From JANPLD01 sp031426355 (lineage in GTDB: Bacteria > Pseudomonadota > Alphaproteobacteria > Rickettsiales > UBA8987), in NCBI GenBank assembly GCA_031426355.1, contig JANPLD010000027.1, positions 24,289 to 88,288 of the forward strand: 64,000 bases of DNA, in the 5' to 3' direction. The position numbers and the translations under genes are program-made. The notes below the pieces were generated by a model. The model ran no database searches. It had not been told where the DNA came from and worked only from the letters and a program-made list of their open reading frames with translations. Below are positions 29,126 through 37,497 of the stretch, in pieces (position 1 is the stretch's first letter; every line of letters begins with the position of its first letter).

Positions 29126-30148
29126 ATGAAAAATGAATTTTTAAAACAAGTAGGTTGGCAGCAGCAACTGCAGAATTCTGAAGAGCCTGTAGAAACCAGA
29201 GCGGAACTTCAACTAAGGCTAATGCAGGTTGAACAGTTATTGGAAAAAAGGAAAGGACTTTATATTGGTGGTTATGTTAAAGGTGAGATTAATGTTATTG
29301 ATCCAGATAAGTTTCAGAAAGCAGCAGAAAAGTGGCAAAAAGATTATGAAATAAAGAATGGTCCGGTTGATAAGAAGATATCTGATTTGATAAAAGATAA
29401 TAATGGGATACTTGATATTTTTCTTGAGGAATTAAAAACAGAAACAGCAGCTGCAGTAAAAAATTTTAAAGAACCTGTTAAAGATAAAAATCCAGAGCAA
29501 AATAATAAGGTTAAAACGCAAACGCCGTCTGTTGTTGCTCAAGCACATAAGAGCGAAGTATCTAAACAAGAAATGGTGGTTGAAAGTCCTAAAAAAGCTC
29601 TAGAAAATTCTGAAGAAACCAGAGAAACTTTGCAGAAAAGGCTTGGCCAGATCAATTCCATACTTGGAAATAAAGAAAAATATACAGGGATGAACGGAGC
29701 GGTTCTTGATCTTGAAAAGTTTCAACAAAAAGCGTTTTTATGGCTTAATAATAATGAAAAAAATGCAGATGATTGGGTGAAAAATAAAATTACTAACTCA
29801 TCTCGAGAAAGTTTATATGTAAATTTTCTTAGCAAAAAAGAAGAGTTGGAAATAGCCCTTAAAGAACCGGAAAAAGCTCCTGTTATAGAGCAAAAAAATC
29901 AACCCGCAGCAAATAGCTTAGTTAGGCCAGAGCCAGATGCTATTACCCATCTTATTTTTGATGCTTTAGTTAATGATGCAAAAACTCCTGAGATAGTTGA
30001 TAATGATGAGTTTAAAAAAATAGTGGAAGAAGGAAAAAAATTAAAAGCGGCAATAACAAAGAATGAAGGAAATGGAACAATAGATGTTACTCCGCAAGAG
30101 GGTTCTAAACTTAAGAAAAGAACTTATGAACAAATAAAATTTCATTAA
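29126..30148 (+). CDS. Hypothetical repeat protein with internal duplication
   Basis: A 340-residue Lys/Glu-rich cytosolic-type protein, with AAGGGAAAC just before ATG 29126. Residues about 15-103 and 159-242 are diverged copies of one unit: NSEE..ETR.xLQ.RL.Q.., then a D.xKFQ.KA..W block, then K.KI and an F(L)xxxEEL end. The N-terminal LKQVGWQQQLQN resembles that of the protein at 58437. The linker and tail are rich in Lys, Glu, Asn and Pro. No signal peptide. No family is recognised; a secreted effector is possible but unproven. Confidence 0.75.
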   Translation: MKNEFLKQVGWQQQLQNSEEPVETRAELQLRLMQVEQLLEKRKGLYIGGYVKGEINVIDPDKFQKAAEKWQKDYEIKNGPVDKKISDLIKDNNGILDIFLEELKTETAAAVKNFKEPVKDKNPEQNNKVKTQTPSVVAQAHKSEVSKQEMVVESPKKALENSEETRETLQKRLGQINSILGNKEKYTGMNGAVLDLEKFQQKAFLWLNNNEKNADDWVKNKITNSSRESLYVNFLSKKEELEIALKEPEKAPVIEQKNQPAANSLVRPEPDAITHLIFDALVNDAKTPEIVDNDEFKKIVEEGKKLKAAITKNEGNGTIDVTPQEGSKLKKRTYEQIKFH

Positions 30149-30259
30149 GTAAGTTTGTTAGTTGTATTAAAAGAAAAAGCTATCTCTGCAGAAGAATTTC
30201 TGGAAAAAGAAGGAAAAGACAAATCTAAAAATATTGGAAAAGGTCGTAGCAGAAATTAA
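30149..30259 (+). other. In-frame open continuation past the stop
   Basis: After the TAA at 30146-30148 the same frame stays open for 36 codons and keeps the Lys/Glu-rich composition (VLKEKAISAEEFLEKEGKDK, ending KGRSRN before TAA 30257). It looks like the lost C-terminus of the preceding gene after a recent stop mutation, or a read-through tail. Confidence 0.5.
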
Positions 30260-30285
30260 GCAACATAGTTGATTTATGTAATTAA

Positions 30286-31638
30286 TTATGTTCCTGCTAT
30301 CGTCATTCCCTCAATCATCAGGGTTGGGGCATTTTTGGAATAACGCATGTTAAGATCGTTAGCTGCAGTAAGATTCATAAACATTTCGAGGAGGTTCCCT
30401 GCAATGGTTATTTCTGAAACGGGATAGGTCAGAACGCCATTCTCGATCCAGAAACCGCTGGCACCTTGGCTGTAATCTCCGGTGATACCATTTACACCCA
30501 TACCGAAAGCATCAGTCACATATAGACCCTGTGTAATATTTTTTATCAGGTCATTAAATGAAATATTCCCGCCTTCCATATACATGTTGGTTGAGGAAGG
30601 AGAGGGCTGAGTATTAATTCCACGAGATGCTCTGCCGTTAGATTTTAGCCCAAGTTTTTGTGCAGAGCGCAGATCTAATATCCATGTTTTTAAAACTCCA
30701 TTCTCAATTATGGTAAGTTTTTCACCTTTGATGCCTTCGGCATCAAATGGCTGGGAACCTAAGCCTTTTGGAAGAAGCGGGTTATCATATATATTGATGT
30801 TTTTTGGGAGTATCTGTTTTTCCATTTTGTCAAACAAGAAACTGGATTCTTTAACTATACTTGCGCCGTTGATAGCTCCAGCAAGGTTCCCGACAAAATC
30901 CCTTGAGACCCTTCTATCAAAAACAATGGGAACTTTCATGGTGTTTATTTTACGCGGATTTAATTTTCTGACTGTCCATTCAGCCGCGCCTTTACCAATA
31001 TCAGAAGGGTTGCGTAAGTCGTCACGATGATGGGCGTAAGAATAATCATAATCAGTTTCCATTTCGGTGCCTTCACCTGCGATGGCGGAAACGGAAATAT
31101 TGTAACCGGATGTTCTATATGACTGTGAAAAACCTTTTGAGGTAAGCATCACTGTTTCTGAGTGTGAATAGCTTGATTCCGCATATTCAGTATTGGTTAT
31201 ACCTTTGGATTCCAGGCATGCAGTTTCCGCTTCATTTGCCCAGTTCTTAAGTTCATCAATGGTTGCGCCTTTATTACAATATATCTTCAGGCTTTCAACA
31301 TCACTATTTTTTGTGAATTCATTTTCTTCAGCCAAGCGATATGATCTGTCGGCTGGTGAAAATTTTGCCTGTTCTATAACTTTCTCAACTGTGGCTTTGA
31401 TATTGTTTTCGAGTAGATTATTGGTTGATACGAGAGCGATCTTCTGGCCGTCTTTATCATCCAGAAAAACCCTTATTCCAAGGTCACGCGTTTCAGATGA
31501 TTCGATCGTTTCAGGTTTACCCTTATGCTGACGGTAAGAGATATTAGTTGATTGCACTATCACAACATCTGCGGCACTTGCCCCGCTTTTAAGGGCGTGT
31601 TCAATTGTTAGATTCGCTGCGTTGAGGTTAGTGTTCAT
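30286..31638 (-). CDS. pmbA: TldD/PmbA-family metalloprotease subunit (PmbA/TldE)
   Basis: A 450-residue PmbA. GIRVFLDDKDGQKIALVSTNN-like N-terminal region, MYMEGG and GMGVNGITGDYSQGASGFWIENG are family-typical. With TldD it forms a heterodimeric protease that in E. coli matures microcin B17 and takes part in CcdA antitoxin degradation. tldD is not in the window. The start overlaps the hicB stop by 4 bases, so it is translationally coupled to hicAB. Confidence 0.94.
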   Translation of the reverse strand: MNTNLNAANLTIEHALKSGASAADVVIVQSTNISYRQHKGKPETIESSETRDLGIRVFLDDKDGQKIALVSTNNLLENNIKATVEKVIEQAKFSPADRSYRLAEENEFTKNSDVESLKIYCNKGATIDELKNWANEAETACLESKGITNTEYAESSYSHSETVMLTSKGFSQSYRTSGYNISVSAIAGEGTEMETDYDYSYAHHRDDLRNPSDIGKGAAEWTVRKLNPRKINTMKVPIVFDRRVSRDFVGNLAGAINGASIVKESSFLFDKMEKQILPKNINIYDNPLLPKGLGSQPFDAEGIKGEKLTIIENGVLKTWILDLRSAQKLGLKSNGRASRGINTQPSPSSTNMYMEGGNISFNDLIKNITQGLYVTDAFGMGVNGITGDYSQGASGFWIENGVLTYPVSEITIAGNLLEMFMNLTAANDLNMRYSKNAPTLMIEGMTIAGT

Positions 31639-32018
31639 TTGTTTTTTGAATTATTTTCCATTCCTAAGCCTTTCGCAATATAAGTTAAGGCAAGCGTGTT
31701 TATACTTACGCCTTCAAATTTTGCGCGGACGGAAAGCTCTTTATGGATTGTTTTAGGAAGTCTCTGAACAAATTTTCCGCTAAAATCATCACCTGGTAAA
31801 GTGCTTCCCGGTTTTGGTATCTGCCTTTTTAAGTTTTTTGCTGTTTCTATCCATGCCTTAACAGCATCTCTTCCTTCTTCAAGCGTTGCTTTTATTGTAT
31901 CTCCGTCAGATATGCAGCCGGGCAGATCGGGGAATTCTATCAAGTATCCCCCCCCGTCTCCTTTTGATAAAGGTTTAATAATGAACGGATATTCAAAATT
32001 TGTATCGCTTATTTTCAT
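31635..32018 (-). CDS. hicB: HicB-family antitoxin
   Basis: A 127-residue protein. The N-terminal partial RNase H-like HicB fold has GGGYLIEFPDLPGCISDGDT and ATLEEGRDAVKAW. The C-terminal ribbon-helix-helix (about 85-125) has RLPKTIHKELSVRAKFEGVS. It binds HicA and represses the operon. It overlaps hicA by 4 bases upstream and pmbA by 4 bases downstream. Confidence 0.94.
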   Translation of the reverse strand: MKISDTNFEYPFIIKPLSKGDGGGYLIEFPDLPGCISDGDTIKATLEEGRDAVKAWIETAKNLKRQIPKPGSTLPGDDFSGKFVQRLPKTIHKELSVRAKFEGVSINTLALTYIAKGLGMENNSKNK

Positions 32019-32251
32019 TTTTCTATTTCATCAATTAATTTAAGAAGCTTCTTAATATACACCGGTTTTATAGGTCTGCGCGCCGGTATAGTTAAGATAT
32101 GTACTAGCTTCTGATGAGAAAAAGTTACATGACTTCCTGAGGTTGTTCTTTTTGCGAAGCCAAAGTGACAAGCTATCCTTTCCACATCTTCAACCCTCCA
32201 GTCTTGAGGGTTATTTCTCATTTTTTCCAGAATTTTCTCTATCTTACTCAT
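32015..32251 (-). CDS. hicA: HicA-family mRNA interferase toxin
   Basis: A 78-residue dsRBD-like protein. The catalytic His lies in SGSHVTF. The segment RRPIKPVYIKKLLKLIDEIE is typical. HicA cuts mRNAs. There is no Shine-Dalgarno upstream of the ATG at 32251; a -10-like TGATAT ends 1 base from it and a TTGACT lies 15 bases before that, so the mRNA may be leaderless. Confidence 0.93.
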   Translation of the reverse strand: MSKIEKILEKMRNNPQDWRVEDVERIACHFGFAKRTTSGSHVTFSHQKLVHILTIPARRPIKPVYIKKLLKLIDEIEK

Positions 32252-32253
32252 GA

Positions 32254-32267
32254 TATCATATATGATA
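32254..32267 (-). promoter_or_regulatory. Likely hicAB operator
   Basis: TATCATATATGATA is a perfect 14-base palindrome, 2 bases upstream of the hicA ATG and over the presumed -10 box. The HicB ribbon-helix-helix would bind there. It resembles the palindrome upstream of brnT. Confidence 0.6.
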
Positions 32268-32283
32268 CTACTCAGTCAATAAT

Positions 32284-32316
32284 AAAAACAAAAATCCCCG
32301 CTGGTGTGCGGGGATT
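32284..32316 (-). terminator. Intrinsic terminator of the parvulin gene
   Basis: AATCCCCGC (32293-32301) and GCGGGGATT (32308-32316) form a 9-bp GC-rich stem. On the minus strand it is followed by TTTTTGTTTTTATT. It lies 30 bases past the stop of the peptidyl-prolyl isomerase gene. Confidence 0.9.
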
Positions 32317-32345
32317 ATATAGTCAAATTTCTGAAAAAATAAAAC

Positions 32346-33344
32346 TTATTTTACTTCGCCAGCAGCAGGTGCTACCGCAGGAGCTGGTTCAGTTGGTGCT
32401 ACTGCAGAGGGAGCCGGAGCTGCCGGAGCGGCTGCATCAGTTGCAGCTGTTGTTGCATCAGCTGCCGCTGGAGCTTTTACAAGCTCAACCTGGATCTGGT
32501 TTGAAAGGCCTTCAATGTAATTTTTAACTGATTCAGAACCGAGCTGTTTTTCAATCCTTGGTTTTGCCTGATCGAAAGTTACTATCTCAGCATCTTTCAT
32601 GTCTTCAACTTTGATGATGTGCCAGCCGAATTCAGTTTTAACAGGGCCTGAAGTTTCGTTCTTACCAAGTTTTTTAACTGCGTCAGAGAACTCAACAACA
32701 AATTCCTCAGGGAAGATATATCCAAGGTCACCACCACGAACTGCCGACTGTTTATCTACAGAAGTAGTTTTTGCGACAGAATCAAAACTTTGTGTTTTAA
32801 GTTTTTCTTCAGCGGCTTTTGCTTCAGCTTCACTTCTCACGAGAATATGTCTTACTTTATATTGCTGAGAGCTTTTTGCTTTGCCAACCAGTTCATCATA
32901 AGTTATTTTGATCTTCTCATCAGTAACACCTTCAGTTGCGATCTTCTCAAGGAATTTTTCCTTATAGATATTCTCAACAAGGTCATCGATCCTGTTTTGA
33001 AGTTCTTTATCGTTCTGAACGCCAGCTTCGTATGCTTTTTCAAGGATTTTGCGTTGTACTGCTGCTTCTTTAGTTACAGCTTCAAGGCCTTTTGCATCCA
33101 TTTTGTTAAGGTCGATCTGGTCGCCTCTACCTTGCGTAATGAAATTCAGCCTTTCTTTTATTTCCTGTTCTTTTACTTCCCTCCCATCAGCTTTTGCGAT
33201 AACTTCGCCTTCAAAATTCCTGGTGATTATCCTTCCGCTAGCTTCCGGTGCTCCGCCAAGACCGATATGATCTTTGTTCTGGAACAGAATTGCGCCTTCA
33301 GCAATTGCCGCAAGTGCAAGTATAGCTATAATAACGTTTTTCAT
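32346..33344 (-). CDS. Parvulin-type peptidyl-prolyl cis-trans isomerase
   Basis: A 332-residue protein with an N-terminal signal or anchor (MKNVIIAILALAAIAEGAIL), a SurA-like helical region, and a parvulin domain (about 160-260) with VRHILVRSEAEAKA, VRGGDLGYI and FGWHIIKVED. The C-terminal 50 residues are low-complexity Ala/Pro. It would help fold outer-membrane or secreted proteins in the periplasm. Similar Rickettsiales proteins are called PpiC/PLP. Confidence 0.9.
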   Translation of the reverse strand: MKNVIIAILALAAIAEGAILFQNKDHIGLGGAPEASGRIITRNFEGEVIAKADGREVKEQEIKERLNFITQGRGDQIDLNKMDAKGLEAVTKEAAVQRKILEKAYEAGVQNDKELQNRIDDLVENIYKEKFLEKIATEGVTDEKIKITYDELVGKAKSSQQYKVRHILVRSEAEAKAAEEKLKTQSFDSVAKTTSVDKQSAVRGGDLGYIFPEEFVVEFSDAVKKLGKNETSGPVKTEFGWHIIKVEDMKDAEIVTFDQAKPRIEKQLGSESVKNYIEGLSNQIQVELVKAPAAADATTAATDAAAPAAPAPSAVAPTEPAPAVAPAAGEVK

Positions 33345-33438
33345 GTGATTTAATAGAATGTTGTAATAGTTAAAATCGTGCGTATATTAATCGCAAATTA
33401 TTAGCATTCAAGAGTTATATATAAGTAAGTAAATTATA

Positions 33439-35502
33439 ATGAGTGATCTATTTTCATTGATGGGCGACCCTACTGATAAAAAAAAGAAGTCAGAAGAGGT
33501 AAAAAACGAACTTAAAAAAGCTCTCGTGCAGACAAAAGTCAAAAAAGATGACTCATACTCTGCTGACGATATTGAAGTTCTGGAAGGGCTTGAGCCTGTG
33601 CGTCGACGCCCGGGAATGTATATTGGCGGTACTGATGAAAATGCGTTGCACCATCTTGCGATAGAAGTTCTTGATAACGCGATGGATGAAGCTGTTGCAG
33701 GTCACGCGAAAGAAATCACCGTCCACCTGAAAGAAAATAATACGCTTGAGATCATTGATAATGGCCGCGGCATCCCGATTGATGAGCATCCGAAGTTTCC
33801 GGGTAAATCTGCGCTTGAGATCATTCTTACAACGCTTCACTCAGGCGGAAAGTTCAATACTAACGTATATAAAACCTCAGGTGGTCTGCATGGTGTTGGT
33901 GTATCTGTTGTTAATGCACTCGCAAGTTTCCTTGCGGTAGAAGTTATACGTAACGGCAAATTATACCGTCAGGAATATTCCCGTGGCGCGCCGCAGACAA
34001 AACTTAAAGTAGTTTCTGAAAATATAAAAGGGAAGGGTACTAAAGTAATTTTTACCCCTGATGAAGATATTTTCGGTAAACACAGGTTCAAGGCTGAGAA
34101 GCTTTATTCCATGGTGAAATCCAAAGCCTACCTTTTTTCGGGCGTAACAATAAACTGGATATGCGAAGCTTCGCTCATAAATTCTGATAAGCCAGTTCCT
34201 ACCGAAGAAAAAATATGTTTCAAAAATGGTATCCGTGATTTCATCAATGATATAACTGCCAATGTCGATGTTCTGGGTCGGGATTACTTTTTTGGTGCCA
34301 ATGAGCTTGCAAATGATAAAGGCAAAGTTGAGTGGACGATCATCTGGCCAAATATTGACGCTGAAGATGTTGAGGCAACTAGCCATTCATATTGTAATAC
34401 TATTTCAACGCCTCTTGGCGGAACACATGAAACGGGCTTTAGAACTGCTATTGCGCGTTCTGTTCGTGAATATGCTGAAAAAACGATTGGTAAAAGATCA
34501 GAAAAAATAACTACGGAAGACGTATTCTCTAATACCATATTTGTTCTGTCGCTTTTCATATCTGAGCCGCAATTTCAAGGGCAAACCAAAGAAAAACTAC
34601 TTAACCAGGAAGCTGCAAAACTCGTTGAGAATGCCGTAAAAGACAGGTTCGATAACCTACTTGCTCAAAGCAAAGAGCTTGCAGGAAGTTTGATTGAAAC
34701 GATAATCAATTATGCGGAAGACAGGATTTCCCGCAGGATGAAAAAAGATACTGCTCGTAAAACCCTTACTACCAGATTACGTTTACCGGGTAAACTTGCA
34801 GATTGTGCCTCTGAAAATATTGATGATACCGAGCTTTTCATTGTGGAAGGTGATTCAGCGGGTGGTTCTGCCAAGCAGGCGCGTGACCGTAATACTCAGG
34901 CGATACTCCCAATTCGCGGTAAAATTCTCAATGTTGCCTCTGCAACTGATGACAAGATCTATGCGAACCAGGAAATAAAAGACCTTGGTATAGCGCTTGG
35001 CGTTGGAACTGGCCGTGATTTTAAAACATCTGACCTCCGTTACGGTAAAGTTATAATCATGACAGATGCCGACGTTGACGGAGCTCACATTGCAACTTTA
35101 CTTATGACATTCTTCTACCGTTCAATGCGTCCGATGATCGAAGATGGCAGGTTATATCTTGCCAAACCACCGCTCTACAGGCTCAAATCTGGCGACCAGA
35201 TAATTTACGCTGCTAATGATGAAGAGAAAAACAAAATCCAGGCAAAGCTTTCAGAAAATGGCAAGAAAAAACTAGAAATAGGCCGCTTCAAGGGTCTTGG
35301 TGAAATGATGCCAGCCCAGCTTAAAGAAACTACTATGAATCGCAAAACGCGCACGCTTTTAAAAGTTGTCCTTGAAGAAGACCGCTCAATATCCGAAAAT
35401 ATGGTTGAAGACTTAATGGGCAAAAAGCCCGAAAAACGCTTCGCCTTTATTACCGAAAAAGGTATCGCATCACCTGAGATATTTAAAGAGTTGGATATTT
35501 AG
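33439..35502 (+). CDS. parE: DNA topoisomerase IV subunit B
   Basis: A 687-residue type IIA ATPase subunit. The GHKL domain has EVLDNAMDEA, DNGRGIPID and GLHGVGVSVVNAL; the Toprim domain has VEGDSAGGSAKQARDR and MTDADVDGAHI. Length and the RDRNTQAILPIRGKILNV region fit ParE, but gyrB cannot be wholly excluded from one gene. It decatenates daughter chromosomes with ParC, which is absent from the window. About 40 hydrophilic residues precede the ATPase core. Confidence 0.93.
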   Translation: MSDLFSLMGDPTDKKKKSEEVKNELKKALVQTKVKKDDSYSADDIEVLEGLEPVRRRPGMYIGGTDENALHHLAIEVLDNAMDEAVAGHAKEITVHLKENNTLEIIDNGRGIPIDEHPKFPGKSALEIILTTLHSGGKFNTNVYKTSGGLHGVGVSVVNALASFLAVEVIRNGKLYRQEYSRGAPQTKLKVVSENIKGKGTKVIFTPDEDIFGKHRFKAEKLYSMVKSKAYLFSGVTINWICEASLINSDKPVPTEEKICFKNGIRDFINDITANVDVLGRDYFFGANELANDKGKVEWTIIWPNIDAEDVEATSHSYCNTISTPLGGTHETGFRTAIARSVREYAEKTIGKRSEKITTEDVFSNTIFVLSLFISEPQFQGQTKEKLLNQEAAKLVENAVKDRFDNLLAQSKELAGSLIETIINYAEDRISRRMKKDTARKTLTTRLRLPGKLADCASENIDDTELFIVEGDSAGGSAKQARDRNTQAILPIRGKILNVASATDDKIYANQEIKDLGIALGVGTGRDFKTSDLRYGKVIIMTDADVDGAHIATLLMTFFYRSMRPMIEDGRLYLAKPPLYRLKSGDQIIYAANDEEKNKIQAKLSENGKKKLEIGRFKGLGEMMPAQLKETTMNRKTRTLLKVVLEEDRSISENMVEDLMGKKPEKRFAFITEKGIASPEIFKELDI

Positions 35503-35513
35503 TTTTTTTCTAT

Positions 35514-35592
35514 TTGTCATTGTGAGCGAAAGTCAAAGGCTGAGTGTGGGAATCCAGAAGTAGCGATAATGCGTTTAATACTTTAGGATTGC
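35514..35592. repeat. Truncated palindromic repeat remnant
   Basis: TGTCATTGTGAGCGAAAG near 35516, then GGAATCCAG and TAGGATTGC, resemble the arms of a TGTCATTGCGAGCG-type repeat. The right arm breaks off where the 86-bp copy at 35593 begins, suggesting one element inserted into another. The pattern is partial. Confidence 0.5.
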
Positions 35593-35678
35593 TTCATTCC
35601 CGCGAAAGCGGAAATTCACCATGGAAATCAGAGTTCTTACTATTTTTAGGTTGGATACCTGCTTTCGCAGGTATGACT
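35593..35678 (+). repeat. Palindromic intergenic repeat, copy A (86 bp)
   Basis: The left arm TTCATTCCCGCGAAAGCGG and the right arm ATACCTGCTTTCGCAGG (to ATGACT) pair to a long hairpin. It lies between the converging parE and nadE, 11 bases from the nadE stop. It shares arms with the copies at 37372 and 41656. Confidence 0.85.
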
Positions 35679-35688
35679 CAAGAATCTG

Positions 35689-37314
35689 TTAATATTCCAG
35701 AAACTTATTCGTAATTGGATATCTCCTATCCCTACCAAAAGGTTTAGAAGAAATTTTTACGCCCGGCGCGCCTTGGCGGCGTTTGTATTCGGCGCGGTCG
35801 ACGAGTTTTTCCACTTCGCGTATTGTGTTTGTTTTGAAGCCTTCTTTTTCAATATCCTCAACTGATTTATCAAGTTCGATCATCTCATATAGGATGCTAT
35901 CAAGAATGGAATATTTTGGTAGTGTATCTTCATCTTTCTGGCCGGGGCGGAGTTCCGCGCTTGGCGCTTTGGTGATTATCCTGTTCGGGATCAGGTTTAT
36001 TTTTTTGAGTTTGGTATCTTGCGGGATGTTGGAATTTCTCCACTTTGCAATTTCGTATACTCTGGTTTTGTACAGATCTTTAATGAGGTTATATCCGCCG
36101 CACATATCACCGTATAAAGTGCAATATCCAGTAGCTATCTCGCTTTTGTTTCCTGTCGAAAGAAGCAGGTAACCAAATTTATTTGAGAGTGCCATTAGCA
36201 GAACGCCTCTTATACGTGCCTGCATATTTTCTTCAGCTAACCCTTGTTTTGTTCCTTTAAAGAACGGCGCAAGTGATTTTTCAAATGCTTTATAAGCTGG
36301 CTCAATATCAATATTATCAAGCTTCACTTTTAGGTTATCAGCAAGTTCTTTTGCATCATCCAGGCTTTCATCAGAAGTATATTTTGAAGGCAGCATAACT
36401 GTTTTTACCTTATCACTTCCGAGCGCATCAGCTGCTATTACTGCTGATATGGCTGAATCTATCCCACCACTTAAACCCAATATTATGCCGGTGAAGTTGT
36501 TTTTATGAACATAATCGCGAAGCGCAAGCATCATCGCCTGATAGATATGTTCAGGCTCATTTATGATCGTTAATTGTTTCGGTTTCGCTTTTTTTACTTC
36601 ATCAGTATCGAAAATTTTTACATCTTCGCGGAAGAAATCCATCTGTGCGAAAACTTTGCCGTTGCCCGACATTACAAAGCTACCGCCATCAAATACCAGA
36701 TCATCATGACCGCAAACCTGATTAACGTAATATACCGGTATATTGCCACCGCCTTTTACAGCATTAGCGCCTATCTCCATTCTCTTGGCATGCTTGGTGC
36801 GCTCAAATGGGGAGGCGTTCACTGATAAAATAAATTCTGCGCCTTTTAACCCTTCGGCATTTTCCTTGCTCCATGTGTCTTCACATATCAGCATACCGAT
36901 GGTTTTGCCTTTATACTTAAATGGCACTGGTTTTTTTCCGCCTTTGAATACGCGTTTTTCATCAAATACGCCGTAATTTGGCAGGTCATATTTATATTGT
37001 TTGTGGATTATCTTGCCTTTGGAAACAATAAGAGCGGCATTATATATATTGCCATTTTCTTTCCATGGGGTGTTGATCAGAATATCTGCTTTGGCATTTT
37101 TAGTGGCGGCAATTATCTTGTCAGTAAAAGCCAGAGATTTCTGAACGAATTCAGGGCGTGCAACCATATCTTCACCGGGATATCCGCATACGCAAAGCTC
37201 CGGGAAAACTACCAAGTCAACATTCTGGTTCTCCTTGAATGTTTTTATTATCTTATCAACGTTGCGGCCAAAATCCCCGACCGTAAAATTCATCTGTGCC
37301 AATGCGATTTTCAT
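35689..37314 (-). CDS. nadE: Glutamine-dependent NAD+ synthetase
   Basis: A 541-residue two-domain enzyme. The N-terminal nitrilase domain supplies ammonia from glutamine, with Glu in FPELCVCGYPGEDM, Lys in YKYDLPNYGVF and Cys in MLICEDTW. The C-terminal NAD synthase domain has LGLSGGIDSAISAVIAADAL (ATP P-loop). It converts nicotinic acid adenine dinucleotide to NAD+. A palindromic repeat flanks each end. Confidence 0.97.
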   Translation of the reverse strand: MKIALAQMNFTVGDFGRNVDKIIKTFKENQNVDLVVFPELCVCGYPGEDMVARPEFVQKSLAFTDKIIAATKNAKADILINTPWKENGNIYNAALIVSKGKIIHKQYKYDLPNYGVFDEKRVFKGGKKPVPFKYKGKTIGMLICEDTWSKENAEGLKGAEFILSVNASPFERTKHAKRMEIGANAVKGGGNIPVYYVNQVCGHDDLVFDGGSFVMSGNGKVFAQMDFFREDVKIFDTDEVKKAKPKQLTIINEPEHIYQAMMLALRDYVHKNNFTGIILGLSGGIDSAISAVIAADALGSDKVKTVMLPSKYTSDESLDDAKELADNLKVKLDNIDIEPAYKAFEKSLAPFFKGTKQGLAEENMQARIRGVLLMALSNKFGYLLLSTGNKSEIATGYCTLYGDMCGGYNLIKDLYKTRVYEIAKWRNSNIPQDTKLKKINLIPNRIITKAPSAELRPGQKDEDTLPKYSILDSILYEMIELDKSVEDIEKEGFKTNTIREVEKLVDRAEYKRRQGAPGVKISSKPFGRDRRYPITNKFLEY

Positions 37315-37371
37315 AACTTCGTTATTTTATTTTTTGAAATTTAATTATACAAAGCTAAGTAATAAAAGAAA

Positions 37372-37458
37372 GTGTCATGCCTGCATAGGTAGGTATCCAG
37401 CCAGAACAATATTCTGAACTGTAACTTCTCTGGATTCCTGCCTATGCGGCAATGACAC
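37372..37458 (-). repeat. Palindromic intergenic repeat, copy B (87 bp)
   Basis: Arms GTGTCATGCCTGCATAGG (from 37372) and CCTATGCGGCAATGACAC (to 37458) pair. It lies between purH and nadE, both on the minus strand, in inverted orientation to copies A and C. The inner stem bases differ from C but still pair. Confidence 0.88.
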
Positions 37459-37497
37459 GGAAGTATTTTGTTATTAGATAGGTTTCCTTGGATTTTA

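Noticed and set aside
22594..31638. A microcin system, since S66 (MccF-like) and PmbA occur in the same window
   Set aside because: No microcin precursor or modification gene is seen, and both families have ordinary housekeeping members.
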